Below the pieces are notes generated by a model that worked only from the letters and a program-made list of their open reading frames with translations, did no database searches and was not told the DNA's origin. A stretch of 62,000 nt of DNA from NCBI RefSeq assembly GCF_001039355.2, contig NW_019773559.1, positions 45,980 to 107,979 of the forward strand, in the 5' to 3' direction. Shown in pieces: positions 1 through 32,718 of the stretch (its first letter is position 1; the number at the start of each line of letters is the position of its first letter). The DNA comes from Lingula anatina. Lineage: Eukaryota; Brachiopoda; Lingulata; Lingulida; Lingulidae. Position numbers and translations under genes: made by a program.

Positions 1-84
1 CGTATCTTAACTATCACAACTATTTAATTGATCCAATGAGAACCTACCTTTTAAAGTTTTCAAAGGTTTACTAAGTATATTTTC

Positions 85-112
85 ATTGGCTGAATTTGAC
101 CTCTCACGTGAC
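85..112 (+). promoter_or_regulatory. Possible PKN promoter motifs: inverted CCAAT box and E-box
   Basis: An inverted CCAAT box (ATTGGC, 85-90) lies 14 bases upstream of a palindromic E-box (TCACGTGAC, 104-112), about 230 bases before the PKN start codon. Seen directly; function is inferred. Both motifs are short and could occur by chance, and no TATA box or transcription start can be placed. Confidence 0.25.
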
Positions 113-342
113 CTCAGGATCTGTAAATTCAGGGACGGTATCTCCACCGATAAAGTTATGTGAATGTATGAAGTCAAAATACTCGTCTTTTCGGGTGTAG
201 ATGAGTAGACGGAGTCTTGATTCATTACAATTCACACAGGCGTCGATCACATCTGAAGGATTAAGGACAGACTCCCACGCTACAAGGCGTGGCCAGACAC
301 CAAATTTGGGTGGTGTTTTGACTTGGAAGCACTACTTCCAAA

Positions 343-14872
<14,530 letters not shown>

Positions 14873-17056
14873 CAGTGGTTGGTTGAAACCTTTGCATGTA
14901 ACCTCAAGAATGTTGAACCATTTGCCACGAGCCTCAGTGTCTATGACCTTGACCTAACCAATGACCTTGAGTAGGAAGGCATAGTACGTGGGTTATGTGG
15001 ACTTGTTTGCTGAACTGAGCAGCTCTGGGTCACACAGATATATCGCACCAGTGTCACAGATCCTTACACATGGAAAGGAATAAAACAGACCTTGGAAGGT
15101 GCAGCTCATCAAATGGTGGTTATTTACCGTTTTTAGCTTGTGTTTTCACGTCTTCATACTTCACCGTGAGTTAGCGAGCAAGTTTGTCATAACCAGTACC
15201 ATGGGGATCCATTCTATGGACTCCTTTTGGGAGGCGGAATTTCAACTGGCTGTTCCCCTTGGGAGTAGGATGTCATTTTGTTAACTGAGCTGTCTTTACC
15301 GTCCAGTTCTAGATTACAGAGGTGGTGGCCAAGTGACATGCATTGAAGATCTGATGTTTCCATGAATCGTCCATGTTTGACTTTGACGCATGTTTCTCCC
15401 TTTAAAACTGCTGGATGATATTTGGACTGATATGCAAAGGTTTTTCTGAAGTTGAGGGCAGACGAAATGAGAAGTTAAAATAGTCTGAACAATGGGGAAC
15501 AGGGAGTAAGACTTTCATGCTAGTATGTGAAGAGTGCAGTCATTTTCACTGTCAGGAACAGTACTGGATGTATTATTTGTAGTTTGAAGGGTAATTTCTA
15601 CTGTCAATTTGTGGTATGAAGGATAAACCTCTTCGAAAGCTAAGAGAATGTGGCCACAACTGTACCCAAGAAACCCTTTGAAGGCCAGTCACCAACCTCT
15701 TATATTTAATAGCTGTGAACTTTGTGGACATGAATATGATGTGGTTAAATTAAGAACAAGTTTTATAAGGGATGTGACTCGGAAGTAGCAACGGGAGGTA
15801 GATAAGTGACAGGTTCTGACTGACAACATTGGCCTGCAGCTAGCCAGACCATTAGGGCAAAGCTTGTGAATGGAGGAAAAATGAAGGAATTCTGGAATAT
15901 AGAGCAAACTATTTCAGAAAATTTCATGTGATGGAGATTGAATTTCAAGACTGTCTTGCTGTTATATACTTTGCTCTTGTATCAGATCCAATGAAGAAGG
16001 GACAACTTCCCTGGTTACAGCATCAGAAGGTCTGCTGCCTCGGGTTAGGTTAAATAGAATACTGATTCTTATTCTTATTATGCTCTAAGCATTACCTTAG
16101 ATAGTAGATGTTTCTTAATCTTTTTAGCTCTGCTTTCTCAAATTAATTGCATAATTTCTTGAACTGTGTTCAAGACCTGGGATTGTTTCTGCCAGTTTAT
16201 TTGCCTTGCCCGAATGTTTGTGTATGTTGTTTATGTATTTGGTGTGCATGCTAAGCATATGAATAAAGTTTAAATACAGCAAGCTTCTTAGCAACTGGGG
16301 TTCACAACCCATGATCTGTATCATACAACCCAGTAGCTTTCTTTTTACCAAAAGTTTTGTAGCCTCAATTCCAATTTATTCAATCTAGTTTTCATCTTAT
16401 TCAATATACTTCCTGAAGCAATCAATTTGGAGTTCTGTTTTGGAAACTGTTAGATATTTCAATGTATTTAATTGTTAATTATTTGGTTATTTAAATTTTA
16501 TTTTATAAAGTGATCAATACATGCAGATTGTGTATTTTGAACCCCATGAGTTAATGAAGCCTAAAACACTGGTCTAGAAAAATAGTTCAAAACTACCAGA
16601 GGACTTATTTGTGTGTCTACTTTTTGAGCAATAATTATATATGATAAGGAATGCAATTAGTTACATATTTTTAGGAGTGAAACACCAAATAAAACAATTG
16701 ACTAAAAATGTGGCAAAATTAGCATTAACTTATCACTATTACCTGGATCCTGGAACTGTTTCGAAATTGTGCTTTGATGCAATTTTAATTTTTAAAAGTA
16801 CAATGAAGACAAATGAAGAGGATGTCGGTTGCTGTAATTATTAATTAAGATGTCCTCTGATCTTTGTGGAGAGTATTATCATATTAAACAGTGGCTCTCT
16901 TTGACTATTATGAAGGTAGCATGGTGCAGCAGTTGTACGTTTTGACATAGGTTGCCACAGGAAAATTCTACAGCAGTTTAAGCAACAGCACTGCTGGCAA
17001 GGACAATAAACAAGTTTGTTTGAAAAGTTTTTAGAATAAGGTAATATTAATATTAT
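14873..17056 (+). other. PKN: PKN 3' UTR and downstream flank, ending at the contig break
   Basis: Non-coding sequence after the PKN stop, matched nearly base for base by 21391-23579. A canonical AATAAA at 16262-16267 (partner at 22776-22781) is a likely polyadenylation signal, giving a 3' UTR of about 1.4 kb. Earlier AATAAA hexamers also occur (for example near 15080). The sequence stops at the N at 17057. Confidence 0.6.
16262..16267 (+). terminator. PKN: Candidate PKN polyadenylation signal
   Basis: AATAAA within the 3' flank, conserved in the duplicate at 22776-22781. No transcript data are visible, so the cleavage site is not known. Confidence 0.45.
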
Positions 17057-17057
17057 N
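17057..17057. other. Single-N assembly join
   Basis: One ambiguous base. Sequence before it matches up to about 23578. Sequence after it restarts at the point matching about 10949. This is the signature of two overlapping contigs placed in series and not merged. Confidence 0.9.
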
Positions 17058-17388
17058 GGGGTCAACAGAAAGGATGCACATGCCCTTGGGTTGTTCTTGA
17101 ATAGTTCCCTCACCATTGTGACAACCTACTCCTCCTTGAGTCCAAAATTTGTATGGCTGTTAGATGCCAATGCAAACAAAATATGATAATAGTAATAATA
17201 AATGGTTAGAGATATTGTTAAAGATTACTGAATGAAAAAAAATGTAAATTAAATTGAAACCAGTCAGAGAATATTGTTTTCATGCTCTTGTGCCTAACCT
17301 TCTGTATTTTTCCTATTTCACTTTTTTTTTCACAAAGAGAGAGTGAAACAGAACTGTGAATAATAATCTTTATTTTGGAAACTTCCAG

Positions 17389-21390
<4,002 letters not shown>

Positions 21391-24300
21391 CAGTGGTTGG
21401 TTGAAACCTTTGCATGTAACCTCAAGAATGTTGAACAATTTGCCACGAGCCTCAGCGTCTATGACCTTGACCTAACCAATGTTGAGTAGGAAGGCATAGT
21501 ACGTGGGTTATGTGGACTTGTTTGCTGAACTGAGCAGCTCTGGGTCACACAGATGTATCGCACCAATGTCACAGATCTTCACACGTAGAAAAGAACAAAA
21601 CAGACCTTGAAAGATGCAGCTCAGCAAGTGGTGGTTATTTCCTGTTTTTAGCTTGTGTTTTCATGTCTTCATACTTCACAGAGAGTTTGTGAGCAAGTTT
21701 GTCATAACCAGTACCATGGGGATCCATTCTATGGACTCCTTTTGGGAGGCGGAATTTCAACTAGCTGTTCCCCTTGGGAGTAGGATGTCATTTTGTTAAC
21801 TGAGCTGTCTTTACCGTCCAGTTCTAGATTACAGAGGAGGTGGCCAAGTGACATGCATTGAAGATCTGATGTTTCCATGAATCGTCCATGTTTGACTTTG
21901 ACGCATGTTTCTCCCTTTAAAACTGCTGGATGATATTTGGACTGATATGCAAAGGTTTTTCTGAAGTTGAGGGCAGACGAAATGAGAAGTTAAAATAGTC
22001 TGAACAATGGGGAACAGGGAGTGAGACTTTCATGCTAGTATGTGAAGAGTGCAGTCATTTTCACTGTCAGGAACAGTACATGACTGGATGTATTATTTGT
22101 AGTTTGAAGGGTAATTTCTACTGTCAATTTGTGGCATGAAGGATCAACCTCTTCTTAAGCTAATTGGATGTGGCCACAACTGTACCCAAGAAACCCTTTG
22201 AAGGCCAGTCAGCAACCTCTTATATTTAATAGCTGTGAACTTTGTGGACATGAATATTAAGAACAAGTTTCATAAGGGCTGTGACTCAGAAGTAGCAAGG
22301 GGAGGTAGATAAGTGACAGGTTCTGATCGACAACATTGGCCTGTAGCTAGCCAGAGCGGGGCAGACCATTAGGGCAAAGCTTGTGAATGGAGGAAAAATG
22401 AAGGAATTCTGGAATATAGAGCAAACTTTTTCAGAAAATTTCATGTGATGGAGATTGAATTTCAAGACTGTCTTGCTGTTATATACTTTGCTCTTGTATC
22501 AGATCCAAGGAAGAAGGGACAACTTCCCTGGTTACAGCATCAGGCCTGCTGCCTTGGGTTAGGTTAAATAGAATACTGATTCTTATTCTTATTATGCTCT
22601 AAGCATTACCTTAGATAGTAGATGTTTCTTAATCTTTTTAGCTCTGCTTTCTCAAATTAATTGCATAATTTCTTGAACTGTGTTCAAGACCTGGGATTGT
22701 TTCTGCCAGTTCATTTGCCTTGCCCTAATGTTTGTGTATGTTGTTTATGTATTTGGTGTGCATGCTAAGCATATGAATAAAGTTTAAATACAGCAAGCTT
22801 CTTAGCAACTGGGGTTCACAACCCATGATCTGTATCATACAACCCAGTAGCTTTCTTTTTACCAAAAGTTCTGTAGCCTCAATTCCAATTTATTCTAGTT
22901 TTCATCTTATTCATCTTATTCAATATACTTCCTGAAGCAATCAGTTTGGAGTTCTGTTTTGGAAACTGTTAGATATTTCAATGTATTTAATTGTCAATTA
23001 TTTGGTTATTTAAATTTTATTTTATAAAGTGATCAATACATGCAGATTGTGTATTTTGAACCCCATGAGTTCATGAAGCCTAAAACACTGGTCTAGAAAA
23101 ATAGTTCAAAACTACCAGAGGACTTATTTGTGTGTCTACTTTTTGAGCAATAATTATATATGATAAGGAATGCAATTAGTTACATATTTTTAGGAGTGAA
23201 ACACCAAATAAAACAATTGACTAAAAATGTGGCAAAATTAGCATTAACTTATCACTATTACCTTGATCCTGGAACTGTTTCGAAATTGTGCTTTGATGCA
23301 ATTTTAATTTTTAAAAGTACAATGAAGACAAATGAACAGGATGTCGGTTGCTGTAACTATTAATTAAGATGTCCTCTGATCTTTGTGGAGAGTATTATCA
23401 TGTTAAACAGTGGCTCTCTTTGACTATTATGAAGGTAGCATGGTGCAGCAGTTGTACGTTTTGACATAGGTTGCCACAGGAAAATTCTACAGCAGTTTAA
23501 GCAACAGCACTGCTGGCAAGGACAATAAACAAGTTTGTTTGAAAAGTTTTTAGAATAAGGTAATATTAATATTATTATTATGACAAATACAGGAGAAAAT
23601 TATTGAATGATTTTCCATTCAGCCATCTTCACTGTATGTGAGCCATGGCGCATATCATATATTTTGACCTTTGTACGGTACGTAGAATTTTAGAGAGACA
23701 GTGAGAAAGCTCTTCTGTTTCAGTTGCCTTGTGTTGCAACTGTTTATGCTGATTCCATTGTATTTTTTCCAGGACACATAAAACTGACTTAAAAATCTTC
23801 AAACAAAATAATGCAGTTGCTCATCACCTCATGTGTTGCATGAGCAGTATTATGTTACGTTGAAAATAACATTTGTACAGAATTTTTGTATTATACTGCA
23901 ATCATTTATTATCATTATCATTATTGTTATTATAGCAATTGTTAATCACTTGGGTCACACACTGACCCAGCTGCTAAATGGTCAGAGAAGAAGTTCTATT
24001 TGAATGATATCACTTGTACAGAACTTTTGTAAATTATAGGGAAAAAAGCTCCATTTTTTGTTGGAACAAGACTGATCGCCAAAGGGTCTCTTTGAGGTCA
24101 GTTTTTAATGGAGCTGAGGAGTATTGTGTAGCTCTCCAGGTGGAGCTTGTGTGACGAAGCTGAATCAAACAACCAAGCATATCTTCACTGGATAAGTCCT
24201 GTGTTTGCACCTCATGATCAGGTAACAGAACAGGTGTGCAGAAATTGTCGTGGCTGTACCTGTTGTCACCACCAGATCATTTGTGTCGCTGTGCATAATT

Positions 24301-25451
24301 TATATTTAAAACACTATGATATAAGATATATTTTGCTCTGAAGTGTGCTGTAGGGCCAGTAAAATGGTCGTGTTAAAATTTATGCCTGGTTAGGTTATTT
24401 CTGATGTCTTATCTTTCCCATGGTACTACAGTGTGTTAAGATTATTGTGTTCCACTCCTATGATGGTTTGTACTACACAGGATACCATTACAATAATATC
24501 TGTACACTAAAACCGAATTTACAAATTTAATGGATGAGATGGCTTTGGAAGTTTTTTACAGCTATTTTTTCTCCTTTGCTGAATGTTTCTGTACAGTTAA
24601 CATAGTTAACATAGCAGCCTAGTCCAAAAGGTTTGCTAAGTTAAATCTTCAAGTTGAAAAACTAAGCATGCATGCAAATTGGACTGAGAATTCAATCATG
24701 GTTTCAATGGTTGTATAAATCAGAGCGAATAAAATACCAAGTAATCAATTTACTTCCTTAGTTTGACTTGCTTCAGCACTGGGATAATTTTATTTGAAGA
24801 AAATGAGGTCTTGCTAATGGAGGTCATCTTGGATAATATATTGCAAGAAGCTCCAGACGCCATTCATATGGAATCCAAGCAATTTTCTTTGCTTCCCAGC
24901 GCATGACGTTATTTATATCATACAGATTTTGATGACATTGACATCATCATTTCCAATTTCATAATACAAAAAAAGCAAATCTTAATTTATACTTGCCTAA
25001 GCATCACAGTATTATAAAATGTAATATCTAACCCCTTTCTTATAATAACAGTACATATTTCTTGAACGAAAGTATCGATACCCTGCCTGCCCACTGACAA
25101 AACATACGACAAACATCTTGATAAATAAATAGACTTAGAGGTTTCGTTTGGCATGAAGACTATATAAATAAAAGAAAAAGGGAAGGAGGATAAAGGCACG
25201 TTTCAACCTATTTTAGGTTAGTTGTTGAATCGCTTTGGAAATAAAATGTTGCTTTAATAAAACTAATACATTCTGTAAGGTATAAATATCTGCAAGTTTC
25301 TTAAATTGCCAATATTATTCCATCGATGTTTAGTGGACTGATGGGTTTGTAAAATCTAATTTAATCTGATATATTGAACAATTAAAATTTATGAATATTT
25401 GCTTCCATTTAAATATAAAACACAAGCGCTGCTACAGCTCATATCTAGTAT
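21391..25451. other. PKN 3' UTR copy and intergenic DNA towards SLC13 A
   Basis: The first 2.2 kb repeats 14873-17056. From about 23580 the sequence is single-copy in this window. PKN (+) and SLC13 A (-) converge here, so both 3' ends lie in this stretch. TTTATT at 24789-24794 would read AATAAA on the minus strand, a possible SLC13 A polyadenylation signal. I see no coding exon; the short open frames look like chance. Confidence 0.5.
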
Positions 25452-28400
25452 TTACGGTGGACAGGTGCAATTCAAAGGAAGCGCCACAGTTGAGTTTGGT
25501 AAGATTGTGGTAGTTGAGATAATTGTCGCATTCTGCATGAACGCCGGCAGCACATCCAGCTGAAACCACGCTGTGCCCCACGTGTTCAGGGCCAATGCCA
25601 CCACACCAAGACATATGATGTTCATTCCAATACCCGCAAGAACCTAGATATTAGAGTAAATCAAGATGTAATTATTCAACATATCAATAACTGTTAAAAC
25701 CAAATATACATCCTTTCACTCATTGTTGCAGAGCTCAAAATCAAGTATTTCTAATATGTAATACTATTACAATTAAAAATAGAGACAACTTGGAAAAATA
25801 ACCTAAATCTTTCTTATACAGCATGTTAGAACATTAAACATTCTTTTCCATATAACATACAGGAGTCACGACTGTCGTACGTGGTCGAAAACGTTGTGGG
25901 GGGGGGGGGGGGTAGGATAAACCCTCCTGGGTCATACCAGTATCCCTCAATAAGAGCCTTATGAAATATGTAAAATGAGTGTGATGTGCTGGTTGTAAAA
26001 GTACGTCGTCTCTTACCATGTCCACCACTCTGAGCGCCCCGTACGCAAACACAATAGCATTCGGCGGTGTGGCAACTGGCAGCATGAAGGCAAAAGATGT
26101 CGCCAGTGTCGTCGGTAGTATTAGATACAGAGGGTGTACTCCTATGGCTATAGCCTGTAAGTAGACAAGATATGGCTTTGAGTAAACTCACATAAGACAG
26201 CAAACTTCATATGTTCACATATAAGTGAATATACTCATAATGTCCTGAATATTCTGTATTTATAGTTTAAAATCTTGCTCTGATCAATCAAATTACTACT
26301 AACAGAATAAAGACGAACTGCTAGAATACCTTTTTTCATTAGTTTTAAAGAAGGGCGAAAAGCGACATTCATTAATTCCCAGTTTCTAACATTTTGAAAT
26401 GCTATGCGTCACCCACCAGTTCCCCAATGATAGGTATAAGTAAGGTGGCGGTGGCCGTGTTGCTGGTCACTTCTGTCGCACCTGCGACCACTGCACCTAT
26501 AATAATGGCCAACACAACTGGGTTGATACCCCGGAAGCTTTCAAATGCTTTTCCAACGAGATCAGACAGACCGGATTCCTAAAAGAAAGTAAGAAGGAAC
26601 GAGATGATTTACAAAACATATAAGTTGGAACAACTTCAATCTGCATTTATATTTCAACCACTGTAGTTAACTAAGTGTTACCCCCCCCCCCAAAAAAAAA
26701 AAAACAGAAATCTCAACTCAGAATTAGTGTATATATGTTTCTATTCTCATAATTCAATTATCCTTTAATGATATTCATGGTACTGTAGATAGATATGATG
26801 ACACCATTATTTTTAATATTAAAATATCTTGTCAACTGCTTGGTGCTGACAAGCTACACCTCCAGGGGTAAAGATGGCCGAAAAACTGAAATAATCTTAG
26901 AGGGTTATTTTGGTTATAGCGTTCAAACTTACTCCGCCATATTTTTGAAACAATTCAACTTCCAAAATAATGGACCTCTGCATGGTGTTTTGTTATTCGT
27001 TTGGTTTTAGAAGAGTTGCTTTAGATACATCACACTGCTCAATTATACTCTTTATGATAAAATAAATAGTAAAGAAATGTAGTTCACGTCCAAAGGTATC
27101 CCTATCCTTGTTAAGCTTCACATATTTTAAATCCACTATCCTACCTTGGCAGAGTCCGCCAAAGCAAAGCCTCCACCCAGCAGAATGACCACTCCCCACG
27201 GGAAATTCTTCTCCACCGTTTTCCAGTCTAGAAGAGCCGGGCTAGGACCAGGTTTTCTCTCATCTGAAAAAGAAAAGAAACAAAGAAGGCCACAATGAGT
27301 AGGGATCAAGCGTTTTAAGAAGGAAATAGTGTTGGAGGATGAGCAATAACAATGATTACCTTTATTATTGGAGAAGCACCACAGTCCTTCGGATGGCAAC
27401 ATGAATAGGAGGAGCGAAATTAAAATGGCTGGAGTTGCGTCAGATACATATCTAAAATGAAACGAGAGGGGGATATCAGGAAGTAACATGTTAATAAGTT
27501 TTTGTTTCTTTAAATCAAATCAATTCGTCATGTTTTTCTTTATAAAGATTGGCATGTATAAGCAGCAAAAAATACCCGCTCTGTTGGTCATGTGCCACAG
27601 TCTTGGAGATCTTACTTCTAGACTAATATTTTGGTCAATCTCTGTTGAATCGAATCAGGAATCCATTCTTTAAAATTCTTTTAAAAACTTTCCAAGTGCA
27701 AACGACGTGAAATTGTCACATTTAAGATTACATGACTAATTCAATAATATAATAATAATAATAAATAAAATAAAAAATAATAAAATATTGACAAACGATT
27801 TCTTCAGTATCCCAAAAGACACCTTCTTCTGCTATTAGATAACGCGAACCACATGATGGATTTGGGAATTGAATGATAATATAAGTATAGGATTGGAAGA
27901 TGTACTTGGCTTTGAACAGGCTTCCCCATCCATCTACCTGACCTGGAGAACGTGACAACCACAGGGCAGCGAGGATCACTAACATTATCACCAGCAATAA
28001 TTCGGCAAGCCTGAAAGAAAAAACAGTGTTTGATATTTTGGTGAAAATGTTTTTTGGACTGATTTATCTTCTGCCATATATATTAATATTTGACCTTAAC
28101 CTTGTTTAAACTAAAATACTGCGGAGAAACTGTAAGGCTAAGACAGTGGAAGGCATGTTTGTGTGTTCTTAACTAGCAAGTCATATAATGGGCTAGTGTC
28201 AAGTATATTCAGTTTAAATTAAAGTTCCCCATGAAAAACAAATCATCAGCATGTTTTTTTTTAATTAAAGCCGATTTGTAGTACGAGTGATACGCTTACG
28301 TCAACCGCCCCATCTTCTTCCATTCTTTACGCATCGCTGATTTCACCCGTGTCTGTTTTTCTTTCTCGTCTGCCCTAAAACATTCGTAACTTTAAAATGT

Positions 28401-31170
28401 TATTTCCAAGCTACCGCAATTACTCTTTTTCCAAGACTTATTTTTGACTAAAGCGGTTTTCTGTTAATAAGTATACGCCATAAGCCGAAGCTGCAAAATA
28501 AAATAAAATAAAATAAAATAAAATAAAAAAAATAAATAAATAAATAAATAAATAAATAAAAATCCAAAACTGATAGTAACACTCAACTTACCTTTGTGTG
28601 TAGTCTTGGGCTCTGGACTTAGTTTTGCAACAGCTACAAACAAAGAGGTAAAGCTGGATGAATCATGCATCATTTACAATATACATGTAATTGCTCCTTT
28701 CTATTTCTTTCTGTTACACTATGAAATCACAGGACCTGCTGATAAATTTAAAGGACCAGATATGCTTTTATCGACCATTTAATAAAAAGCGGTCACGGGG
28801 GCATTTAGTGCTGGTCCAATATCTAAAATAGCCATTAGTACTTTATTAGTTTATTTATTAGTTAATTTATTAGTATTTTGTATAAAGAATCGGATCAATT
28901 CAATGTTTTCATCAGCAAAATTTAAAACGCAGTCTTCATTCGCTGCCCCAAAACGACCATATATGGACCAATCTATCACTTACCCAAAATTGGTCAGGAA
29001 AAGTAACTGGAGCCAAAGCCATGCTATAACAAGACAGATTGCTGATGTCGGGAGAGCGAACACCATCCAAGTACCAAAAGTTAGTTTTGTGTGGGTGTCG
29101 TCGTTGTATTTTTCAAACAATCTGCAGTGGAAAAAAGTATATATATACACTCGACCAAAAAGTTTGAATGGTTATAATAACCCTATAAACTAAGGTAAAT
29201 ATTTTAACCGAATGTTGATGGATAACGCACTCACCATTCGTTTCTTTTTTATATACGCTGAATATTTTCCCACTACATTACATAGTTCCTTTTGTTTAAT
29301 AATTGAAATACAATTTCATGTTTCTTTTATGGTCGACAATATATAATATGCAAAACATATGCATGCCCTGGTACGAAGAGAACGTGACATACAAAAGGAG
29401 ATACTATGGGGCAAAGTAAGACAGAAATTGGCGGACAGAAAGATGAAATGAGAGAGAGAAAAAGAGAGAGACAGAAAAAGAGAGAGAGAGAGAGAGAAAG
29501 AGAAAAAAGAGAGAGAAAGAGAAAGAGAAAGAAAAACTTACATGTCCACCTGTCCTTTCATCACCAGGTTTGGTATGGTGCCAGCAAGAGTGGACAAGCC
29601 GCCAATGGTGGCCGAGTACGCTATACACAGGTACATGCCTTTGCTCAGCCTGGTATATACAGGGTCCTCCTCCTGCCCGGCGCCATTCCCCTCTAAATCA
29701 TCGCCACTGGCATCAGTTGGCTTCCTTTAATAGTAACAGATATAAGCGGTATGCCGGCAACTGATGTACTTGGGGTGGTGTTTCCATTGGCTTTAACGGA
29801 TTTATCAAGTTGTACAATAATATTTGCGTCAAAATAATATTGAACAATAACCGAAATAACCGATAAAGTTTGCCAGAGCGCCGTGTTCCAGTTATATAAC
29901 TTTTTTTTACAAGCAAATATTCTTACTTCATCGGATATAATTAAACCAGCAAACCGCAAATTACGGTTACGTCTGACTCTAAATATCGGTTGGGTGTTAT
30001 ATACATTCAAGCAGTTTTAGTTTTTCGATAACATACAAGATCACAAAAATCAAGAATTGAACGGTCATGTTAAGCTAGAAACAGCTAAGCGTAATCGTTT
30101 TCTCAGCAGTCCTCATTGATATGGTGGCATTTTAAAACATTAAGAAACTACAAAGAAAGTATATCAAACAGCAAATAACTAAGGGTACTGGGAAGACATC
30201 ACTTACCCGTTAGCTTCTGTAATTGTACTGTCAACATTTTCTGGATCGTTTTCTAGTGCAGGGTTATCATATCCTAGCAAATACATGCACTTGGATGGAA
30301 AATGTTGATATTATTTGGTAGATATCATTACAAAACGACTTATACAACAGTGTAAGGTTTTGACATACACACTAAAAAAAAAAAGAACTAAATGCGCCAA
30401 CCCTTTCCAAAACTTGAATAATATGTAGATTAACAGCTTATTATGTAATAAACTTATAAATCGCCGCTCAATTACTAATAAAGAAGATTTAAGAACATTT
30501 TACCTTCAATATTTTTCGTTGTCGTTTCCTTGAGTTGCAGCAGTACAGCTTGAACTATCGGAACCATCATGGCCGTCGTGGCTGTATTGCTGATCCACAT
30601 TGATAAGAACCAAGTAGGGAGCATGAACCCCAACATAAGCCTGGTTCAGACAAAATTATCCATATTTAAATATTCAACAATTTATGTTCATTTAATTAAT
30701 GATTTGGGTATGCTGGTATTTATGAATAATATTACTTCAAACATACAGCTATCGCGATGTAAGGAAAATTACCACCTTGTGTAACAATGTACTTTTTAGG
30801 TCAAAATCCAACACACTAATATCCTAGTATGCTGCCGTTGAAAAATCGTATACGCCTAGGGAATGTTACAAACAATGAAACAATACCCATGTAAAAAGAG
30901 CTTGGTCTATAATGAGATTGGCAAAACCAAGGCACTCCATGGCAAAACTTACCATCGCGATGTTGTACCCACTAACATGAGAACTCCTAACGCAATGCGA
31001 CGGTGGAGGTTCCACTTTTCAATTGCGACAGCAACCATGAGCCCTCCAAAAAATAGCATGTTAGTGTCCTGCCATGAATATTCAAAGTATATTAATTTCG
31101 GTTCATTTTTGCCAAATGCTTTATGACATTGCTCAAACACTTCTGTGTTTTGCAAAGGACAAATATATCT

Positions 31171-31231
<61 letters not shown>

Positions 31232-32718
31232 TAAAGGCATGCAAACGGACAGATAGACAGACACTTAGACTACTTACCTTGAGATATTGTGAACATATTC
31301 TGGCGGACGTGTTGACAGAGAAGATTGGCATGAAGACTATGGGGAAGAGCGCTGTGGCAGCCAGAGGAATCACTTCTGTCACCCAATACACTGCCATAAT
31401 TGCCAGGATGTAGGCACAGTTAGCTTCCCGCCAATACTAAAGGAATAGGCACATCTTTTTTTAGGTATATCTTGTATGTCACGTTTGAAACTTTTCTCTG
31501 TATTTTTAATATAATATGTCTGTCACAATTTTTAAGTGAGTCTCAAATTCCACTGTTCTCAATCAGACTTTTGCTGATACTAACCTGTTTTTTCATCTGG
31601 TATTTTTGTTTAAATTTGGTATATGCATGAACACATTGAAAAACCGTGTTGGTTTCATTCTCGAACAATTCAGACCTAATTAAATTTATCCTTTACCAAA
31701 TAACTTTTCTTGCTCTTCGCCTCTTTTATTCATGTATTTATCTATTTGGTTAATTCTGTCAAATGATTGTGCCTTACACTAAACATTAGAATTTAAAAAT
31801 GAAGAAAAGTAAACAGCACATTAGGCATGTGCCAAGGACAATCCCCAATGAAAAACACGCCAAAGTAGTTCTAATATCTATTTGTCACGGTATCCTTGAT
31901 ACAACGGGCATGCGTTTTTGAATGACAAATCACCTTCATGTACCATGTCTATATTATAATCCTTAAAGCACACGATGTGAGCAAACGAATTCAAGTAGCT
32001 ATTTTAACAGCACATTGTGGGACAGCCTGTTCGGCTGGGCCCTGTTTCAAACAGTAACTTCAGTGAAATTCCACTTTTACCCAAACCGCTGTAAAAACAG
32101 TCTGTAATAGTCCACATGGAATACCAAGACTGTTTCATAGCAAGGAAGATATTTAAAAAGACTTAATTTTGTGGACTTTTACAGCTCTATCTTGTGCCAA
32201 AGAAGACTTTTAATTTAAAAATGATATCCGCCTGAATTACTCTTCTGAAACACGGCCCTAAATTACTAATTGAAAGTATCATATTTGAAGTTTACCAATT
32301 GGTAGTATTGCTATTTGAGGTTTACCAATTCGCAGTATCATTATTTGCGGTTGCACCGCTATTGCGTTTACTTAACCATTAGAACCAGCTATTATGCACA
32401 ATGCGCCATGACATAAGTTTTAATTTGACGTTTATTCCTGACAACCTACTTACCGCTACTATTTGAGCAGTAAACCCACAATGTTTTCTTGTTTGGTTAA
32501 TGATAACTGTGATAGGAATTGCAAGTTTCTTTGTAATTATTAATTGCTGCACCATAGATATTTTCGAAAACCTCCAACATACGTGCAAGGTTTTTACTTA
32601 CCAAAGGTTCCGCCACGTTGAAGTATATTGGAATTGGTGAAAGAAGTAGCGGTGTAGCTATCATTATGATGGTGGAACGGTACGCCCATATAATGGCGCC
32701 TATGCTGTATTTTCCCAT
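25452..32718 (-). CDS. SLC13: SLC13-family sodium/carboxylate cotransporter A, complete, 14 coding exons, 599 residues
   Basis: Sodium-coupled importer of the DASS/SLC13 group (di- or tricarboxylates, possibly sulfate), an integral membrane protein. Exons in transcript order: 32718-32602, 31436-31278, 31068-30953, 30640-30504, 30273-30207, 29724-29542, 29121-28984, 28374-28300, 28010-27906, 27451-27360, 27263-27145, 26578-26417, 26154-26017, 25643-25452. All are GT-AG and 1800 nt stay in frame. Both SNT signature loops are present: [15 protein letters not shown] (Ser-Asn-Thr 148-150) and [16 protein letters not shown] (475-477). [15 protein letters not shown] and [15 protein letters not shown] also fit the family. 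The C-terminus has several N-glycosylation sequons. The ATG exon is preceded by an acceptor at 32736, so an upstream 5' UTR exon must exist. Substrate cannot be fixed from sequence. Exon 6 encodes a shorter acidic loop than in B and C. Confidence 0.92.
28494..28562. repeat. AAATA/AAAT microsatellite
   Basis: Repeats of AAATA grading into AAAT, in intron 7 of SLC13 A. Confidence 0.85.
29447..29535. repeat. GA-rich purine tract
   Basis: Almost pure purine (GA/GAAA) tract just downstream of the exon 6 donor of SLC13 A. Apparent Arg/Glu or Ser/Phe reading frames across it are artefacts of the repeat. Confidence 0.85.
31173..31228. repeat. (AT)28 microsatellite
   Basis: Uninterrupted AT dinucleotide repeat in intron 2 of SLC13 A. 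Confidence 0.95.

Noticed and set aside
24147-24341. 64-codon open frame after PKN
   Set aside because: Cys/His-containing but with no recognisable zinc-finger spacing, no splice partners and no partner copy; probably chance.
25826-26203. 125-codon minus-strand open frame
   Set aside because: It is SLC13 A exon 13 read out of frame and extended into introns; similar shadows occur at 37444 and 55582.
29404-29696. Open frames with Arg/Glu or Ser/Phe runs on both strands
   Set aside because: Artefacts of the GA tract, partly reading SLC13 A exon 6 in the wrong frame.
29693-30010. 105-codon minus-strand frame across SLC13 A intron 5, first read as a frameshifted exon 6
   Set aside because: An acceptor at 29725 gives exon 6 in the correct phase, so no frameshift or pseudogene is needed.
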